Below, piece after piece: positions 20,105 to 31,205 of a stretch of DNA of 64,000 bases (positions are counted from its first letter, which is position 1; each line of letters begins with the position of its first letter). The DNA is taken from positions 1,638,990 through 1,702,989 of the forward strand of contig CAUYUJ010018059.1 of NCBI GenBank assembly GCA_963575745.1, given 5' to 3'. The notes below the pieces were generated by a model that was not told where the DNA came from, did not search any database, and saw only the letters and a program-made list of their open reading frames with translations. A program made the translations under genes and the position numbers. This DNA comes from Prorocentrum cordatum. Its lineage: Eukaryota; Sar; Dinophyceae; Prorocentrales; Prorocentraceae.

Positions 20105-20155
20105 GCCAACCTGGACGACCCACGCTGACCCAACCTGGACGACCCACGGTCTACC
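20105..20155. repeat. Short tandem repeat, about 25 bp, two copies
   Basis: CCAACCTGGACGACCCACG appears twice in succession, separated by CTGAC. Confidence 0.7.
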
Positions 20156-20407
20156 CCAAACGACCCCCTGGGCAACCCCGCGGGGACGCAGACAACCCCG
20201 CGCGAAGCACCCCCCCCTTGGACGAGCCTCCCCGAGACTTCCCCTCCGTGACGTACACAGTGGGAGAGTCTTCCCAGAAGGCCGGAGGTCCTCTGCACCT
20301 CCCGGGAAGGCCCGCCCTCCTCCTGCCCTCTCCCCCCGGAGTGCGTCGCCGACCCCCTCGGACATAGCGCGGGAACGCTCGGACGCCTGTCACGGAGCGT
20401 GCGTGCG

Positions 20408-20580
20408 AGGCGGGGATGTATCCATATCCACCGCCTGTGAACCGACGTCCTGGTGCCCCAGCGGGCGGTGGATATGGATCTATTTCCGCCCCCGGGGGCC
20501 CGAAGGTGTCCACAGCCACCGCCTGCCGAGTCTCCGAAAACTGACCTCCAGGCGGTGGATATGGACAAACTCCCGCCTCG
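20408..20580. mobile_element. Double-hairpin element, family D copy 1
   Basis: Left end GAGGCGGGGATGTATCCATA then TCCACCGCC; right end GGCGGTGGATATGGACAAAC then TCCCGCCTC. An internal GCGGTGGATATGGAT and a decayed CCACAGCCACCGCC give a second hairpin. Variant of the 45.8-kb and 59.0-kb copies. No clear duplication. Confidence 0.75.
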
Positions 20581-20884
20581 AAGCACGTGCGCATGGTGCT
20601 CGACGCGCCCAGCCCTGCGGGCGGCCTCCTCACGACCCCGCATACGTGCATCGGGCTGCCACAGGGAAGCGCCGAGCAAGGAACGAAGGCATTCTTCGGA
20701 CCACGGCCGGCCTCGGCATCGAACAGAAGCTGCCCGAAAGAGAACGGCACGGCCCGAAACCCAGAGGCAGTCCTACACCCAGCATGATGATGTGTTCGGC
20801 GTCTTGATTGCACGGCGGCTGGGACATCTCGACCACTCGTCGGGGAGACGTCGAAGTCGGGCCCGGCGGGCTCGCGTTGGGCCC

Positions 20885-21010
20885 CTACGGGGCCATCATG
20901 ACAATGGCGAGGCCCCATCTGAAATCTGACGCGACCTCCCGCGGCAAACCTCCCACGAAAACTGGACCGTCAAAATCCAGGACGCACTCGTCGAGCCTTA
21001 CGCTTCACCA
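20885..21010. repeat. Repeat family O, copy 2
   Basis: ATCTGAAATCTGACGCGACC, CTCCCACGAAAACTGGACCG and TCAAAATCCAGGACG match 54580-54735. Confidence 0.6.
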
Positions 21011-21143
21011 AGCTTGCGCCACCGCCCTGGGGAGTCCGGAGCAAGACCCGCCGCAGCACCGTCCTCGCCCTGCCCAACCGCACCTCCGTCGTCGTGATGT
21101 GCCAGTGCCGCCGCTCCCCTTCAGTTTCGGCCTCGGGGGTCCT

Positions 21144-21220
21144 CCCTCCTCCTCCCTCCTCCTCCTCCTCCTCCTCCTCCTCCTCCTCCTGCTCCTCCTC
21201 CTCCTCCTCCTCCTCCTTCA
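21144..21220. repeat. (CTC)n polypyrimidine tract
   Basis: TCCTCC triplets on the plus strand. Non-coding. Confidence 0.95.
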
Positions 21221-21239
21221 GCTTCTCCGTCCATGTAAT

Positions 21240-21480
21240 ACGATGCCAGGACGATGTTCGACTCGGGCGAGGATAAATCGATAATCTCTGAGATCCAGCG
21301 GCTCTGGAGGATGTCGCGGGCGCCGCGGCCTTCTCAGAGCGTTCCAGAACACTCTGACAGCGCTCTCCGGAGCGCTCTGGAACGGATTTGTCCTCGTCGT
21401 AGCCCCGTCCGATAGCTTCGCCATGTCGGCCATCCAAACAAATCGTTAGCTTGATTGGCTTTGAACGTCCCGCGGAAGCG
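21240..21480. repeat. Repeat family N, copy 2
   Basis: GGGCGAGGATAAATCGATAA, CTCTGAGATCCAGCGGCTCT, GGCGCCGCGGCCTTCTCAGA and GCGTTCCAGAACACTCTG align with 33288-33430. 21480-22070 downstream has no recognised feature. Confidence 0.65.
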
Positions 21481-22069
21481 CCCTCACCCCGAGGGCGGGT
21501 CCGCGGAGTACGTGCCGCGCCCAAGCAGCGGCGACAACGTGACCACACAGCCTGATGTCGTCCAGAACTGGACGCTGTGGCCTCCAGCTGCTGTCTTGCT
21601 TCTCTCCTCCCTTCGGCCTCGAGGGGCTTGCCTCAGGCCGGATCGAAAACCAAACTCCAGACAGGAGGGGTCAAGGGTTCTGGGGGCCACATGCCGAAGA
21701 TCAAGGCATCGGAGGTCTGGGACTGGGCCGACTTGCGGCGACCGAGATGGAATGCTGTCCCCACCCCCGAGGGAGTCTTGTTTTTCTTGCAGTCGGGGTG
21801 TCATAAGAATTACACAAACTGTCGCACCGGAACAAAATAATGTTCGGCACCTGCGATTTTGCGTTTTCTCGCGTCTTCCCCCTAACGTTCCCTTAGAAAT
21901 CCAGGGACACTTTAAAAACCTGAGACCTGGAACCTCCTTCAGAGGCTCCTGAACCGCATCCTCCCTTCTTCACCCTCTCCTCCACCTCCCCGTCTTTCTG
22001 CCTCATTATTACAAACCCCAGCCCCCTTCGTCTCCCTCGCGACCTCCCTGATCACTGGTCCGCCTCTGA

Positions 22070-22340
22070 CAACGAGGACGAAGCACGATGAACGACAAAC
22101 GACGATGACCGACGTCGACGACGACGACGAGGACGCACGACGCACGAAGCGCGACGACGGCGAACGACGACGGCGACGAGGACGAACGACTGCGGGCGAT
22201 AATGACAAACGCCCACAGAGGACGACGACGTCGGCGGCGACCGACGGCCGACGTCCGACGGCCGACGAGCGACAACCATGACGACGGCAAGCGGCCGACG
22301 GACGGCCGACGGACGGACGGCCCAACTGGCGGCGAAGGAG
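22070..22340. repeat. Degenerate (GAC)n / GACGGC repeat
   Basis: Runs of CGACGACGACGACGA, CGACGGCCGACG and GACGGACGG. Non-coding. Confidence 0.85.
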
Positions 22341-22519
22341 CCCGCCGTTCCTCCGGGGCGACGCCGCGGGCCATCGGCCCCGGCGCGGGCCCCGGCGACA
22401 GAAGGGGGGGGAGGGGGGGGGCAGCGCGCGGGGGGGGGAGCGCCCAGAGGGGGGGGGGCGAGGCGGCCGCTGGCGGCGGAAGGGCGCGTGGTCTGGCCGG
22501 GAAGGCGGCTGGCGGCGGA

Positions 22520-22680
22520 GACTCCTCCTCCTCCTCCTCCTCCTCCTCCTCCTCCTCCTCCTCCTCTCCATCTCCTCCTCCATCTCCTCCTCTTCCTCCT
22601 CCCTTCCTCCTCCTCCTCCTCCTCATCCTCCGCCTCCTCCTCCCCCTCCTCCTCCTCCTCCCCCTCCTCCTCTTCCTCCA
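22520..22680. repeat. (CTC)n polypyrimidine tract
   Basis: TCCTCC triplets with CAT and TTC interruptions. Non-coding. Confidence 0.95.
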
Positions 22681-22919
22681 CGAGCCTGGCGGCGGCCTGG
22701 GACGTGGTGGACTGCTGGACACCAGACCATTCGGGAAAGGGATTCCCGTCGAACGGTGCCGCTGGGGCCATCCAATGCACACTGGCCACAAGCATCGGTT
22801 GTGCAGACGCCAGTGACAAAGCTCGGGTTGCTTTCGACGTTCTCCGCTACTGGAGGCTTCTGAAGTCGCTGTCAGTCAGGGCCAGCCCAATCCAGTACCG
22901 AAGTCCGCCGCCAGTAAAC

Positions 22920-23130
22920 CCGACAGCGCAGGAGGTAAAATGTCTGTTCTGGCTACATCGTTTGCTACCGAGATTGTTTGCAGATTGGCAGCAAACAGGT
23001 GTTGCGACGACAGCATCCGACGGGTGGGCAACTCTTACCAACAAAAAGGCAGTGCCCCAGCAGAGCACCCTGATACACCAGCCAAGGTGAAGAGGCGCGT
23101 CGAGGAGCTGGAGGTCGGGGTGAGAACACG
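22920..23130 (+). other. Possible exon, unknown protein
   Basis: Lower-GC stretch in which a plus frame reads a protein-like segment ending PAKVKRRVEELEVG, immediately followed by GTGAGA at about 23120, a good donor context. No family recognised; another plus frame and the minus strand are also open, so this is only a candidate. Nothing else is visible from 22690 to 23940 apart from the GT tract. Confidence 0.2.
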
Positions 23131-23147
23131 GCCACGTGCACCTCAGA

Positions 23148-23202
23148 GTATGTGTGTGTGTTGTGTGTGTGTGTTGTGTGTGTGTTGTGTGTGTGTGTGT
23201 GT
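23148..23202. repeat. (GT)n microsatellite with TTGT interruptions
   Basis: About 54 bp of GTGTGT broken by GTTGTG on a regular spacing of about ten bases. Confidence 0.95.
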
Positions 23203-23942
23203 ACAAGGGGTCGTGGCCGTGAGGGCCAAAAACGTAGCCGGCATCGAGACGAGAGCAAGAATCCTCAGGAGAGGAAACGGTGCCCATGCTGCTGCCTCTG
23301 CCTCGTGTTCCCCCTTGTAGGCCCCTCCTAGGAGGCCCTCGTCGCCATCTCCGGATGCGCCTCGAGATTTTCTGGGCAGAACGCCCCCCTTGAAGAGGTC
23401 CTGGAAGTAGCGGTATTGGCACCTTTTGGTTTCCCCGATTCCTGGACAGTTTCTGAAGAGAGCTCAGGCGAAACGGCAGCCAGACCAGGCGGTCTAGAGC
23501 TCTCCATCCCTTCCGTGGAGCTCCTCCGTGGTCCTTTTCACCACTATTGACAACTCCAACAAAACGCTGTCAGGGAATCAGGAACAGCGTCGACGTGTTG
23601 ACATCAAATTCACGTGTCGTACTGGAGGGGCCTCCCTCTAGGCAGTGTCATGCAACACATAACTGGTTCGGGCAGGGCCTTGAGAAAAGCACGGTATGGC
23701 CATGCGTTCAACAATACAAGCAAGGATGAAGGAGGTGGCGTTGCACGGTAGTGGCTTATGCAGTCTTCGGCACATGGACTCGCCAGTCATGCGCGGGATG
23801 CGCCCGCATGCACCAGCGCCCGCCACGACGACTATCGGTGCGGCCCCGTAAGCAGCACCAGCGGCCCGCAGGAACGAATCAACTTCTCTGAACTCTCAAC
23901 TGCAAAGACAAGGCGACGATAAGTACCTGTGCCCGAGGTCAC

Positions 23943-24175
23943 TAGATGCCTCCAAGATAGAATGGGTCCGAGTAGATGGGGTCGGAGGATCGCGCCGCAT
24001 CGCCATTACTTCGAAGATACATCGGCGATGTATCGTCGATGCATCGGCGACGTCGGCGGTTCATCGGCGCCGTCGGCGTGGAGAAAATCGGGCTCGGCAT
24101 CTAACCGCATCGCCATGCGTCGTTTATACCGAGCCACCGACCCCATTTACTTCGACCCCATCTCGGAGGCCTAGA
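23943..24175. mobile_element. MITE, family A copy 6, perfect 5-bp duplication
   Basis: Starts TAGATGCCTCCAAGATAG and ends CCATCTCGGAGGCCTAGA. Flanked by GTCAC at 23938-23942 and 24176-24180. Interior GCATCGGCGACGTCGGCG typical of the family. Confidence 0.92.
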
Positions 24176-24180
24176 GTCAC

Positions 24181-24900
24181 GTCGACTACACGTCACGAGA
24201 GTGGGCACGCGGCAGAAGGGGACTACGAGGCGCAGGAAGAACGCAATCGCATCGCAGTGTGAGTCTTCGGCCGAATGGCCACGATTTTCACGGGCGCCCG
24301 GTGCTGCCCCAGGCAGGAGACCGGATAAAGCCGATAGTGTAGGACCATACGCACGCAATTACCATACTCCACTCCTCCTCCTCAAACTCCTGCTCTCCCT
24401 CGAGCTCCTTCTTCTCCACCTTCCCCCCTGTCCCAGACTTCTCAAGGAACCCTTGGAGATCGCCTGCAGGGCACCCCGTTCCCTCTCCGGCGCTCCCGCC
24501 TTCTTCCATGCAGACTCTTCTCTTCCCCCCCCTCTCCTCCATCCCTCTCCGAACCCTGACGCAGGCAGTGGGGAAGCAACAGAACGGTACCCCTTGGACC
24601 CCTCCAAGGTTCGAAGCGAGTCTACCAAGATTTCGAAGCGGATCCAGCGGTAGCGACAACGGAAGGGCAGCGATGTTGGTACCCGTTCCTCCCCCGAGGC
24701 AGCCCCGACTTTTTGCAGCGGCGTCGAATTCTGCATCTTAGCCGCTCTGTGGCCGTAGCGTCCGCGCCCAGCAGGGGGCGCGAAAAAGACAGGCGGCGAT
24801 GGCGACTCGGCAGGGTCACGGGCGAGGCAGCTGCTGGGGAGCATGTCTTAGTGGACTGGGCCGGGTGAGCAAAAGGCGAAACCCTGGGCCTTTTACAGAC
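24181..24900. other. No gene seen
   Basis: A CT-rich block at 24370-24545 gives Glu-rich and Pro-rich frames on opposite strands. No domain recognised. Confidence 0.4.
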
Positions 24901-24905
24901 ACGCT

Positions 24906-25065
24906 TCGGCGGTGGACAAACCTCCCTTTACTCAGTGAACACGGCCTGGGACCGAAACCGACGGACCTGGACCCGCAAAAGTGGCGGCCGCGACGCCCTC
25001 TCGCGAACCGAAAACGGCCAATTCCTGAGTCGACGTGTCAGGGTGGGAGGTCTGTTCACCTCCGA
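24906..25065. mobile_element. MITE, family G copy 4, perfect 5-bp duplication
   Basis: Left end TCGGCGGTGGACAAACCTCC, right end GGAGGTCTGTTCACCTCCGA. Flanked by ACGCT at 24901-24905 and 25066-25070. 160 bp, the most compact G copy. 25071-25735 after it has no supported gene. Confidence 0.93.
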
Positions 25066-25736
25066 ACGCTGAGACGAAGCCAGGGCCAAGACAGCATCGG
25101 CCTGGCCGGGAGCGTGCCGGAACGCTCTCGCACGACGTGTCCCAGTCCTGGGCCCGCCCGACTTCATCCGCACGCGCCCCCTACGACAGAGGCGTGGAGC
25201 ACTCGGACGAGGTCGAGACCAGGTCTGGAGCCCGCGCGTCCCGCCCAGAGCAGAACACCAACACGGACGCGTGGATTCGCCCTCTGTGTTCTGAGCTGCC
25301 ACCCCTCGGCCTCACAGACGGCAGCTGGCCAATTCTGGAAGCACTGAATCCAAACCTGTTGACGCCTTACGTTTCCTCCCGCCGACTTCCACCAAGCTTC
25401 CGCCGGCAGACGAGACGCCGTTGTACTTCCGCAAGCGTCTGCCGGCCCTCCTCGATGTCAAGCCCAGGTCTCGATCCGCGATCCCCTGGGCCGCCCATGC
25501 CTCGCGCCCTGCGATGCGCGGCGCCGCCTTCGCGCCCTCGTGCCGCCGTCCTGGAGAAGTCCAGCTCTCCTGCCCACGCCGCGACGCGCTAAGCGCGATC
25601 ACGGAGGGAACAGCAAGAATATCAACGACAAGCCGCAGTGAGGAACCCCATCTGTGCGCCACTGAAGGAGAGGCCGGCCTTCTGACGACGACCACAGAAA
25701 CAACACGCAGATGGGCCCCCACCGGCAGAGCCAGAG

Positions 25737-25892
25737 TAAAGTCGGGCGTGCCCCTCTACAGGAGGAATATGCAAAAAATAGTCTAAAATAAACTCCTTTT
25801 TTGAAACGTATTTTTTGCCAATTTGGGGGTATTGTTTGACTATTTCTAATTCTTCATCCGAAATCCCTTTGCAGGAGGACAGGCCCGACTGA
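25737..25892. mobile_element. hAT-like MITE, family E copy 2, 8-bp duplication
   Basis: Left end TAAAGTCGGGCGTGCCCCTC, right end GGACAGGCCCGACTGAA, AT-rich interior with ATTGTTTGACTATTT. Flanks AGCCAGAG and CGCCAGAG agree at 7 of 8 positions. Confidence 0.87.
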
Positions 25893-25906
25893 ACGCCAGA
25901 GGTGTG

Positions 25907-26048
25907 TGTGGGGGGGGGGGAACATCGAGCTGGAATCGGCCCCCGGCGGCGAAGCCGCATGCTCCTGCGCAGGGTGGGCTGTCGGGCCCCTGCCGGCGAT
26001 GCGTGGGCGACGTCGGGGGTCGGTGCGTCCTCCCCCCCTGCGCCCGTG
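25907..26048. repeat. Repeat family H, copy 3 (partial)
   Basis: GAGCTGGAATCGGC, GCCGCATGCTCCTGCGCAGG, TGGGCTGTCGGGCCCCTGCC and GGCGATGCGTGGGCGACG follow the order of the H interior. Outer ends not clear. Confidence 0.6.
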
Positions 26049-26075
26049 CCCACAGGAGGAGGTCGAGCACCAGAA

Positions 26076-26430
26076 ACCTTCCACGAGAAACCCAACCCTG
26101 GTTTTGGAGTCCCGAACCGGTGCGGGGACAGACCGTGCGGTGACCTCGAAATCTCCAGGACTTCACCGCACGGTCCGTCAACGCACGGTTTTTGGGGCCT
26201 CGGATGCCCCAGGCGCCCGAGACGTCCTCGGAGAACGACCTGGGTCCCAAAACCGTTCGGTGATCCCGAATCCCCACCGACTCACCACACGGTGTGGTCA
26301 CCACCCCCAGGACGTCCACTGGTCTCTGGTGTGGTAACGTCGCGCTTTCCACAGCAACGCCACCGAGACCCAAGAAACCCAGGGCACCCTGTAGGCAAGC
26401 AGGGTGCTTCTTGGCGTGGGCGTCCACGTA
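26076..26430. repeat. Repeat family W, copy 1, interrupted by a family V insert
   Basis: GAAACCTTCCACGAGAAACC then CAACCCTG, interrupted at 26099, resuming at about 26298 with CAGGACGTCCACTGGTCTCT and GAAACCCAGGGCACCCTGTA. At 41183-41360 the same parts are contiguous, joined by only about ten bases. Confidence 0.75.
26099..26297. mobile_element. Repeat family V, copy 1, nested in W
   Basis: GGTTTTGGAGTCCCG at left and GGGTCCCAAAACC inside are inverted; the body holds GACCGTGCGGTGACCTCG and TCACCGCACGGTC, a strong hairpin. Related sequence without the W flanks occurs at 34785-34930. Confidence 0.65.
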
Positions 26431-26454
26431 TCTGGGGACCTTGGAGCCACTCGC

Positions 26455-26592
26455 TCCACTCGTGCGTCGAAGCTGCGTCGAACGTGCGTCGACTCGAGCC
26501 GAACCCGAGGCGAACCCGAGTCGAGCCCGAGTTGAGCCCGAGTCGATCCTGAGTCGAGCTCGAATGGAACTTGAATCGACCTGGAGTTGAAC
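26455..26592. repeat. 12-13-bp tandem repeat based on GAGTCGAGCCC
   Basis: Successive CGAACCCGAG, CGAGCCCGAGT, TGAGCCCGAGTCG and CGATCCTGAGTCG variants. Non-coding. Confidence 0.8.
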
Positions 26593-26662
26593 AGATCCGC
26601 CAGGTGGGCCCCAGGAAGGTCCCCCAGACGAGCATCGGATTTCACTGCAGTACCCGGCGTTG

Positions 26663-26804
26663 AAGAAGAGGAGGAGGAGGAGGAGGAGGAGGAGGAGGAG
26701 GAGGAGGAGGGAGGAAGAGGAGGGGGCTGGCTCGCCTTTGGGGGAGGAGGGAGGAGGAGGAGGAGGAGGAGGAGGAGGAGGAGGAGGAGGAGGAGGAGGA
26801 GGAG
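26663..26804. repeat. (GAG)n polypurine tract in two blocks
   Basis: Two GGA-triplet blocks separated by GGGGGCTGGCTCGCCTTTGG. 26805-28240 downstream is very GC-rich with no supported gene. Confidence 0.95.
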
Positions 26805-28247
26805 GGCCCCCAGAGGGCAGCGGAGCCGCCCCCCCCCCCGGCGTCTGCCGCGCGCCCGCGGCCCTGCCGGGGCCTGCTCTCAACTCCTACGGCTAGCTAA
26901 CAAAAAAGACGGGGCGGCGGCAGGGCGCCCGGCCGCCGCGGGCCGCCGCCGCCGCGGGGGCGGGGCTGGCGACGAGGGCGGCCCCTGTGCCCCACGGGGG
27001 TGCAGAGGGCTCCTGCCCCTCCACGCTCCTCCAGGCTTCTCACTCCTTTGCTCCTCCTCGCGCATCCCTCCACTCCCCCCTCGCTCCGCCGCCCACTCTC
27101 CCCCCTCCGCCCCCCACTCCTCCCCCTCGCTCCTCCTCTCGCTCGAGAGTTCTCCCGGGGAGGCTGTCCAGCCTCCAGGCGGGGGATACAACTCTCCCGC
27201 GGCACGTCTCGTCCCCTCGGCCTGGTCTGCCCCGGGGCTCGGATCACCGCGCCGGTACGCACGGAGGCGGCGAGCTCCTGCTGCACCCTAACCCTGGGGC
27301 CGCAGCGCGAGGCCGCACGTCGGCAGCCGCGGTGCAGGTCGTACGACGCTTCCTCCTCCAGCCGCCGTCGCTTGGACCGCGAGGGAGGGAGGCCCGGCCC
27401 TGACCGGGCCGACCCCGGGCGGCGGCAGGACGCGGCAGCCACCGGCCGAGGACCCCGACGAGGGCCCATAGGGCCCGCGGCCGAGGAGGACCGAGCGCGG
27501 GCCGCCGGGTGCCAAGCGGTGCGCGGAGAGAGCGCCCTCGAGGCGGAGGGCCTAATACCGGACCGCCCCAACCCAACCCGCAGGGGCCCGGACTTCGGGT
27601 CGGGGGGGGCATGGGCTCCATGTGTGCTTCTGCTCAATGTTCCCCCCCCCACCACCACCACTGGAAAGGGATGGCAGACTGAAGCGTGCGGGTTGGGCTT
27701 TGGGGTGCTTTGGTGGGTGGCGGAAGGCGGACTCCTGGCGAGAGAAGGGGGCCGCTCCGCCAGCGTGCCAAGAGCATCCGAGAACGGCCCAGGGGGCACC
27801 CGGCAACCCGCGGACCAAGCAGGCGGCAGAGCCGGCAGCGTGCCCTCCTCGCCACAGGCAGAGCTACGGCGGCATGCGCGGCCCAGCTGGCCGTGCAGTA
27901 CTGCCCACGGATGCAGCACCAAGGGCAGCACGATAGCAGGAACACTGTTCCTACTATCGCGCAATGGTCTCGCAGACAAGGCGCCTACACTTGCGCACAT
28001 TCGCCATCAATGCAAGACGCTGACCTGCAAAATCCGCACTTGTGGGGGCTGGGGTCGGTTTCCCACTGTTCAAACAGATGAGACAAGATGCAGGGTGGAA
28101 GCTCAGGTGGCAGACCACTGAGGGAACCCTCTGGCGTGCCGAACAGAGCGCAGCGACAGCCCGGCAAAAGAAACGCGACGCGGCCAGTTGTAGCTGTCAT
28201 TGCCAGCGACCGCGACTGGCGAGACGCGTGGCAGAGAGTCCTCTCCG

Positions 28248-28781
28248 TCATGACGCATTAACGACGCGACGAAGCTGCCGCCTCTCCCCGTCGGCGCAGG
28301 GAGCAGCAGCAGGCGGAGCATCGTCATCTAAAGGTTCAGGCGGAAGAAGCTCGACGGCGCCATCATCGAGCTCGTGGTGCAAGCAACGCTCGACCCTCTC
28401 AAACCTAGCGGTGTCATTCCTGCCTGCGCGCTTCGGATCGCTCTGGTGTCGCAGCCGCCGAACCTGACCAAAACAGGTACAAGCCTTGCAGCAGAGGCGG
28501 ATAAAGAGCTGCGAGCCTTCAGAGCAGTGCAACGCCCAAAGGCAATTGCCACGAGCAGACGTCTGCGTGACAGTAGCGGGAGGCTCCCCAGTACAACCAG
28601 CAGTAAGCGGCTCAACCTCATAGGCGCCTCCCCCTACTGGACAGTCGCTACCATGCCGCTTAAAGCGGAGGCAGCACTGGCACCGCCACACACCTCTGTA
28701 CCATTGCCACGCGTGATGGGAAACAGGACCAGGCGGTGGTGGAGGTGGAGGTTCCCTCTCAAACTCTGAGAGATCAAGCTT
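28248..28781 (-). CDS. Cys-rich exon, possibly a retroelement-type C-terminal domain
   Basis: On the minus strand a polypyrimidine run followed by GTGGCAG (28782-28788) looks like an acceptor; the exon would begin AAGCTTGATCTCTCAGAG, giving KLDLSEFEREPPPPPPPG then HHAWQWYRGVWRCQCCLRFK. About 177 residues follow to a stop at 28248. Spaced CxxC-like pairs (WRCQCC, CCKAC), LWALHC and a closing acidic Pro-rich tail suggest a metal-binding module. The layout resembles, from memory, the Cys-rich C-terminus of dinoflagellate retroelement-derived proteins; I cannot confirm this and see no reverse-transcriptase motif upstream. The 5' part is not identified. It could equally be the last exon of an ordinary gene. 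Confidence 0.42.
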   Translation of the reverse strand, partial: KLDLSEFEREPPPPPPPGPVSHHAWQWYRGVWRCQCCLRFKRHGSDCPVGGGAYEVEPLTAGCTGEPPATVTQTSARGNCLWALHCSEGSQLFIRLCCKACTCFGQVRRLRHQSDPKRAGRNDTARFERVERCLHHELDDGAVELLPPEPLDDDAPPAAAPCADGERRQLRRVVNAS

Positions 28782-28799
28782 CTGCCACAGAGAAAGGAC

Positions 28800-30220
28800 C
28801 AGACAAGTCGTACGAGCATGAGCGCACAGACAAGGAGAGAATCAACGATGCTTTGCGCACGAGCTGATAACTGTGCGACCCGCGAAGTCGACGTGCAGTG
28901 GAATGCGTGGTCACACAGCGCGAGAAACACACGCAATTGCAACAAGAAATCGTGGAAGCGAGGCCGTGATAATATCTGGGAGGCCAATGTCGAGCAGGTG
29001 GCCCAACGATGCAGTGCCCTGGCATAGCAGACTGGAGGCGATATGGCCACTGCCGACCACGATGGCAGCAACCCTCTTGGACCCAGCTCTGTGCAGGCAA
29101 TGTGCGGACTGGGAACGCAGGCGGCAACATCGGCCCAGGCTGGTACGGCGACGCGGGCTTCAAATTCCCACCCGATCCAAAACAGCGCCAACGAAACCCG
29201 CTTCTCGTGATCACATCCGCTGCAATCCGGGATTCTGCGCTGGCGGTCTAAACAAGCGCGGTTACACGCTCGAGTCTTGCTTCCGGGAGCTTAGTTCGAA
29301 GCCTAGCCCCCATGGGTTCGCCAGCCCCTGGCGCCCCCTCCACGCCCTCGATCGCAGGGGGCGGGAGTTGGACGCCGCGGCGCGCACTGGAGCTGATGAT
29401 CTTCAGCACCCGCGGCGCATTGATGGGCTCTCTCCTGCACCCGTTCGCCGAAAGCTGGTCGCCAGCTATGCTTGGCTGGCACTTGCAAGAACAGAGGAGG
29501 CCCATCAAGAAGCTTCCGTGGATTGGTCGGGTTCGCAACCTGGGGACCGAATCATCGAAGCCTGTCCCTCAAGCTCACGGAAGACGGGGGTCTCGACGAG
29601 CCGCCGTCGTGCTTGCCCTTTTCATCGCCGGTCGCCAATGCATGGTGGCCGCAATTCAGGATATCCCGCCGCCGCCCTGAGCTCCCTGGAACTTCCAGGG
29701 CCTGTGAGAGCTGTCCTAGGACAGGTTTCCAAGGAGGACTCGAGTGCCCCGCCACCCAACCTGGGAGGCGCGAGCGCCTCGGTCCAGCCTTGACGCGGGG
29801 AAGACCGAAAATGAACAGCAGGGGGGCCTCAGGCGCCAGATGTTTTGTTCTCGACGTACGTTCCCCTACCCAGATCGGTGGAACAGCGCCGCAAGCGCGA
29901 TTCCGATGCTACATGTAAAATGTCGTGCATTCATGTTGGTGGAGAGGCCAACCGCTATTGCTTCCACCTGACGTTGCGACCTCGACAGGCGATGCAGCCG
30001 TTTCCTGGGCTCCGCGCGGTCAGCTGATCAGCGTCTATCGGTGATTGCATTGGTGCTTGCACGTCGTCGCCTCAGCGGAGCTACCGAACATACAGTCTGG
30101 GATGGCGAAGGCTGCGCAACCCTGATCTTATCCATATGCACCCATCGCTGTCCCGAGGGTGATGTGGTTGGGCGTGATGTGCTGTCTTCTGGAGGGGTTT
30201 GGGACAGACGAATTATTGCA
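28800..30220. other. Moderate-GC stretch without a recognisable gene
   Basis: Several medium open frames occur on both strands (for example plus 28873-29793). None shows a domain or consistent splice structure. It may contain decayed exons or retroelement remains linked to the Cys-rich exon to its left. Confidence 0.3.
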
Positions 30221-30374
30221 TATAAACATACTCTTTTGGCGCTCCGCGCGGAATTCTTGGATCCGCGCTGGATCCCCCTCCCTCGCGCGCGCAGCGCGCC
30301 AGGGGCCAGGCCGGAGGCGCCGCTGGGGGGGCTCCAGCGCGGATCCGAGCAAACTGAGCGCCCAAAGTGTATGC
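30221..30374. mobile_element. Foldback element, family B copy 3
   Basis: Left arm TATAAACATACTCTTTTGGC then GCTCCGCGCGGAATTCTTGG; right arm GCGCGGATCCGAGCAAACTG and CGCCCAAAGTGTATGC. 30375-31200 after it shows only a short CTC run (30745-30768). Confidence 0.82.
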
Positions 30375-31205
30375 TTTTAGAACGTTTGTTTCTTCTTCGA
30401 CTCTGGCGGGGGTCGGGAATGCACAGCGTGAAGTCTCACACGTCGGCGGCCGCCATGCTGGAGCGGAAGATCACCCATCAGCTGAGGCACGGGAGACAGG
30501 CGGCAACAGACGAGCCGAGGCGGCCTGGCCTCCTCGGACCCCGCTCTGTGTCGGGCAAACGTTGCCGAGATGCCTCGCGAGCATCTCGAGCGACTTGCAC
30601 CAGACCGCTTGGTTCGGACGAAACCATCATGCTCGACTTTGAATTCCCCGCGTGCCACAGCCTGTAGGCGCGAATGTCCAGGAAGAAGCCACCGCGCCTG
30701 CTCAGGCCTCGTGAACGGCCAATGCTGCCGCCGTCCCCGTCGACCTCGTCCTCCTCCTCTTCTTCAGGACCCCCGTCGCTGTCGGCCCCGCACCCCAACC
30801 GCCCGCCCTTGGAGGCAGTGTGGCCGTTGGCTCTTGAAGGCCACAAGTTCTGGATCCCCCGTAAGGCCGCGGGCCGCAGTGGTCGGCAATACTTGCCCAG
30901 GCGCCGACCAAGACCGAGATCACAGGAACCCCCGCGCGCGGCGGAGATCTGCATCCGAACCCGTCGGGCCCGCGTCGCCGTGAGCCTCGGCCCCGCTCGG
31001 GCCAGCGATGGGCACCCGCGGCCGAGTCGGGCCCCGTGGTGGGCCGCCGGGAGTCACAGGTGGGCCGCCCCGTGCCCCCCGAGGCCACACACAAAGGGCG
31101 CAGCATGGGCCCCCGGTCGCCCCGCGTTGGTCGGGCCCGCGACCAGCGCTGCCGCGCGGCGCCGCGCCCCTCGGCCTGGACTCGGCATGGTGGGAGGCGG
31201 AGCAT

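Noticed and set aside
20087-20160. Possible telomere-like or protein-coding short repeat
   Set aside because: Only two imperfect 25-bp copies, no similarity to telomere repeats and no extended frame.
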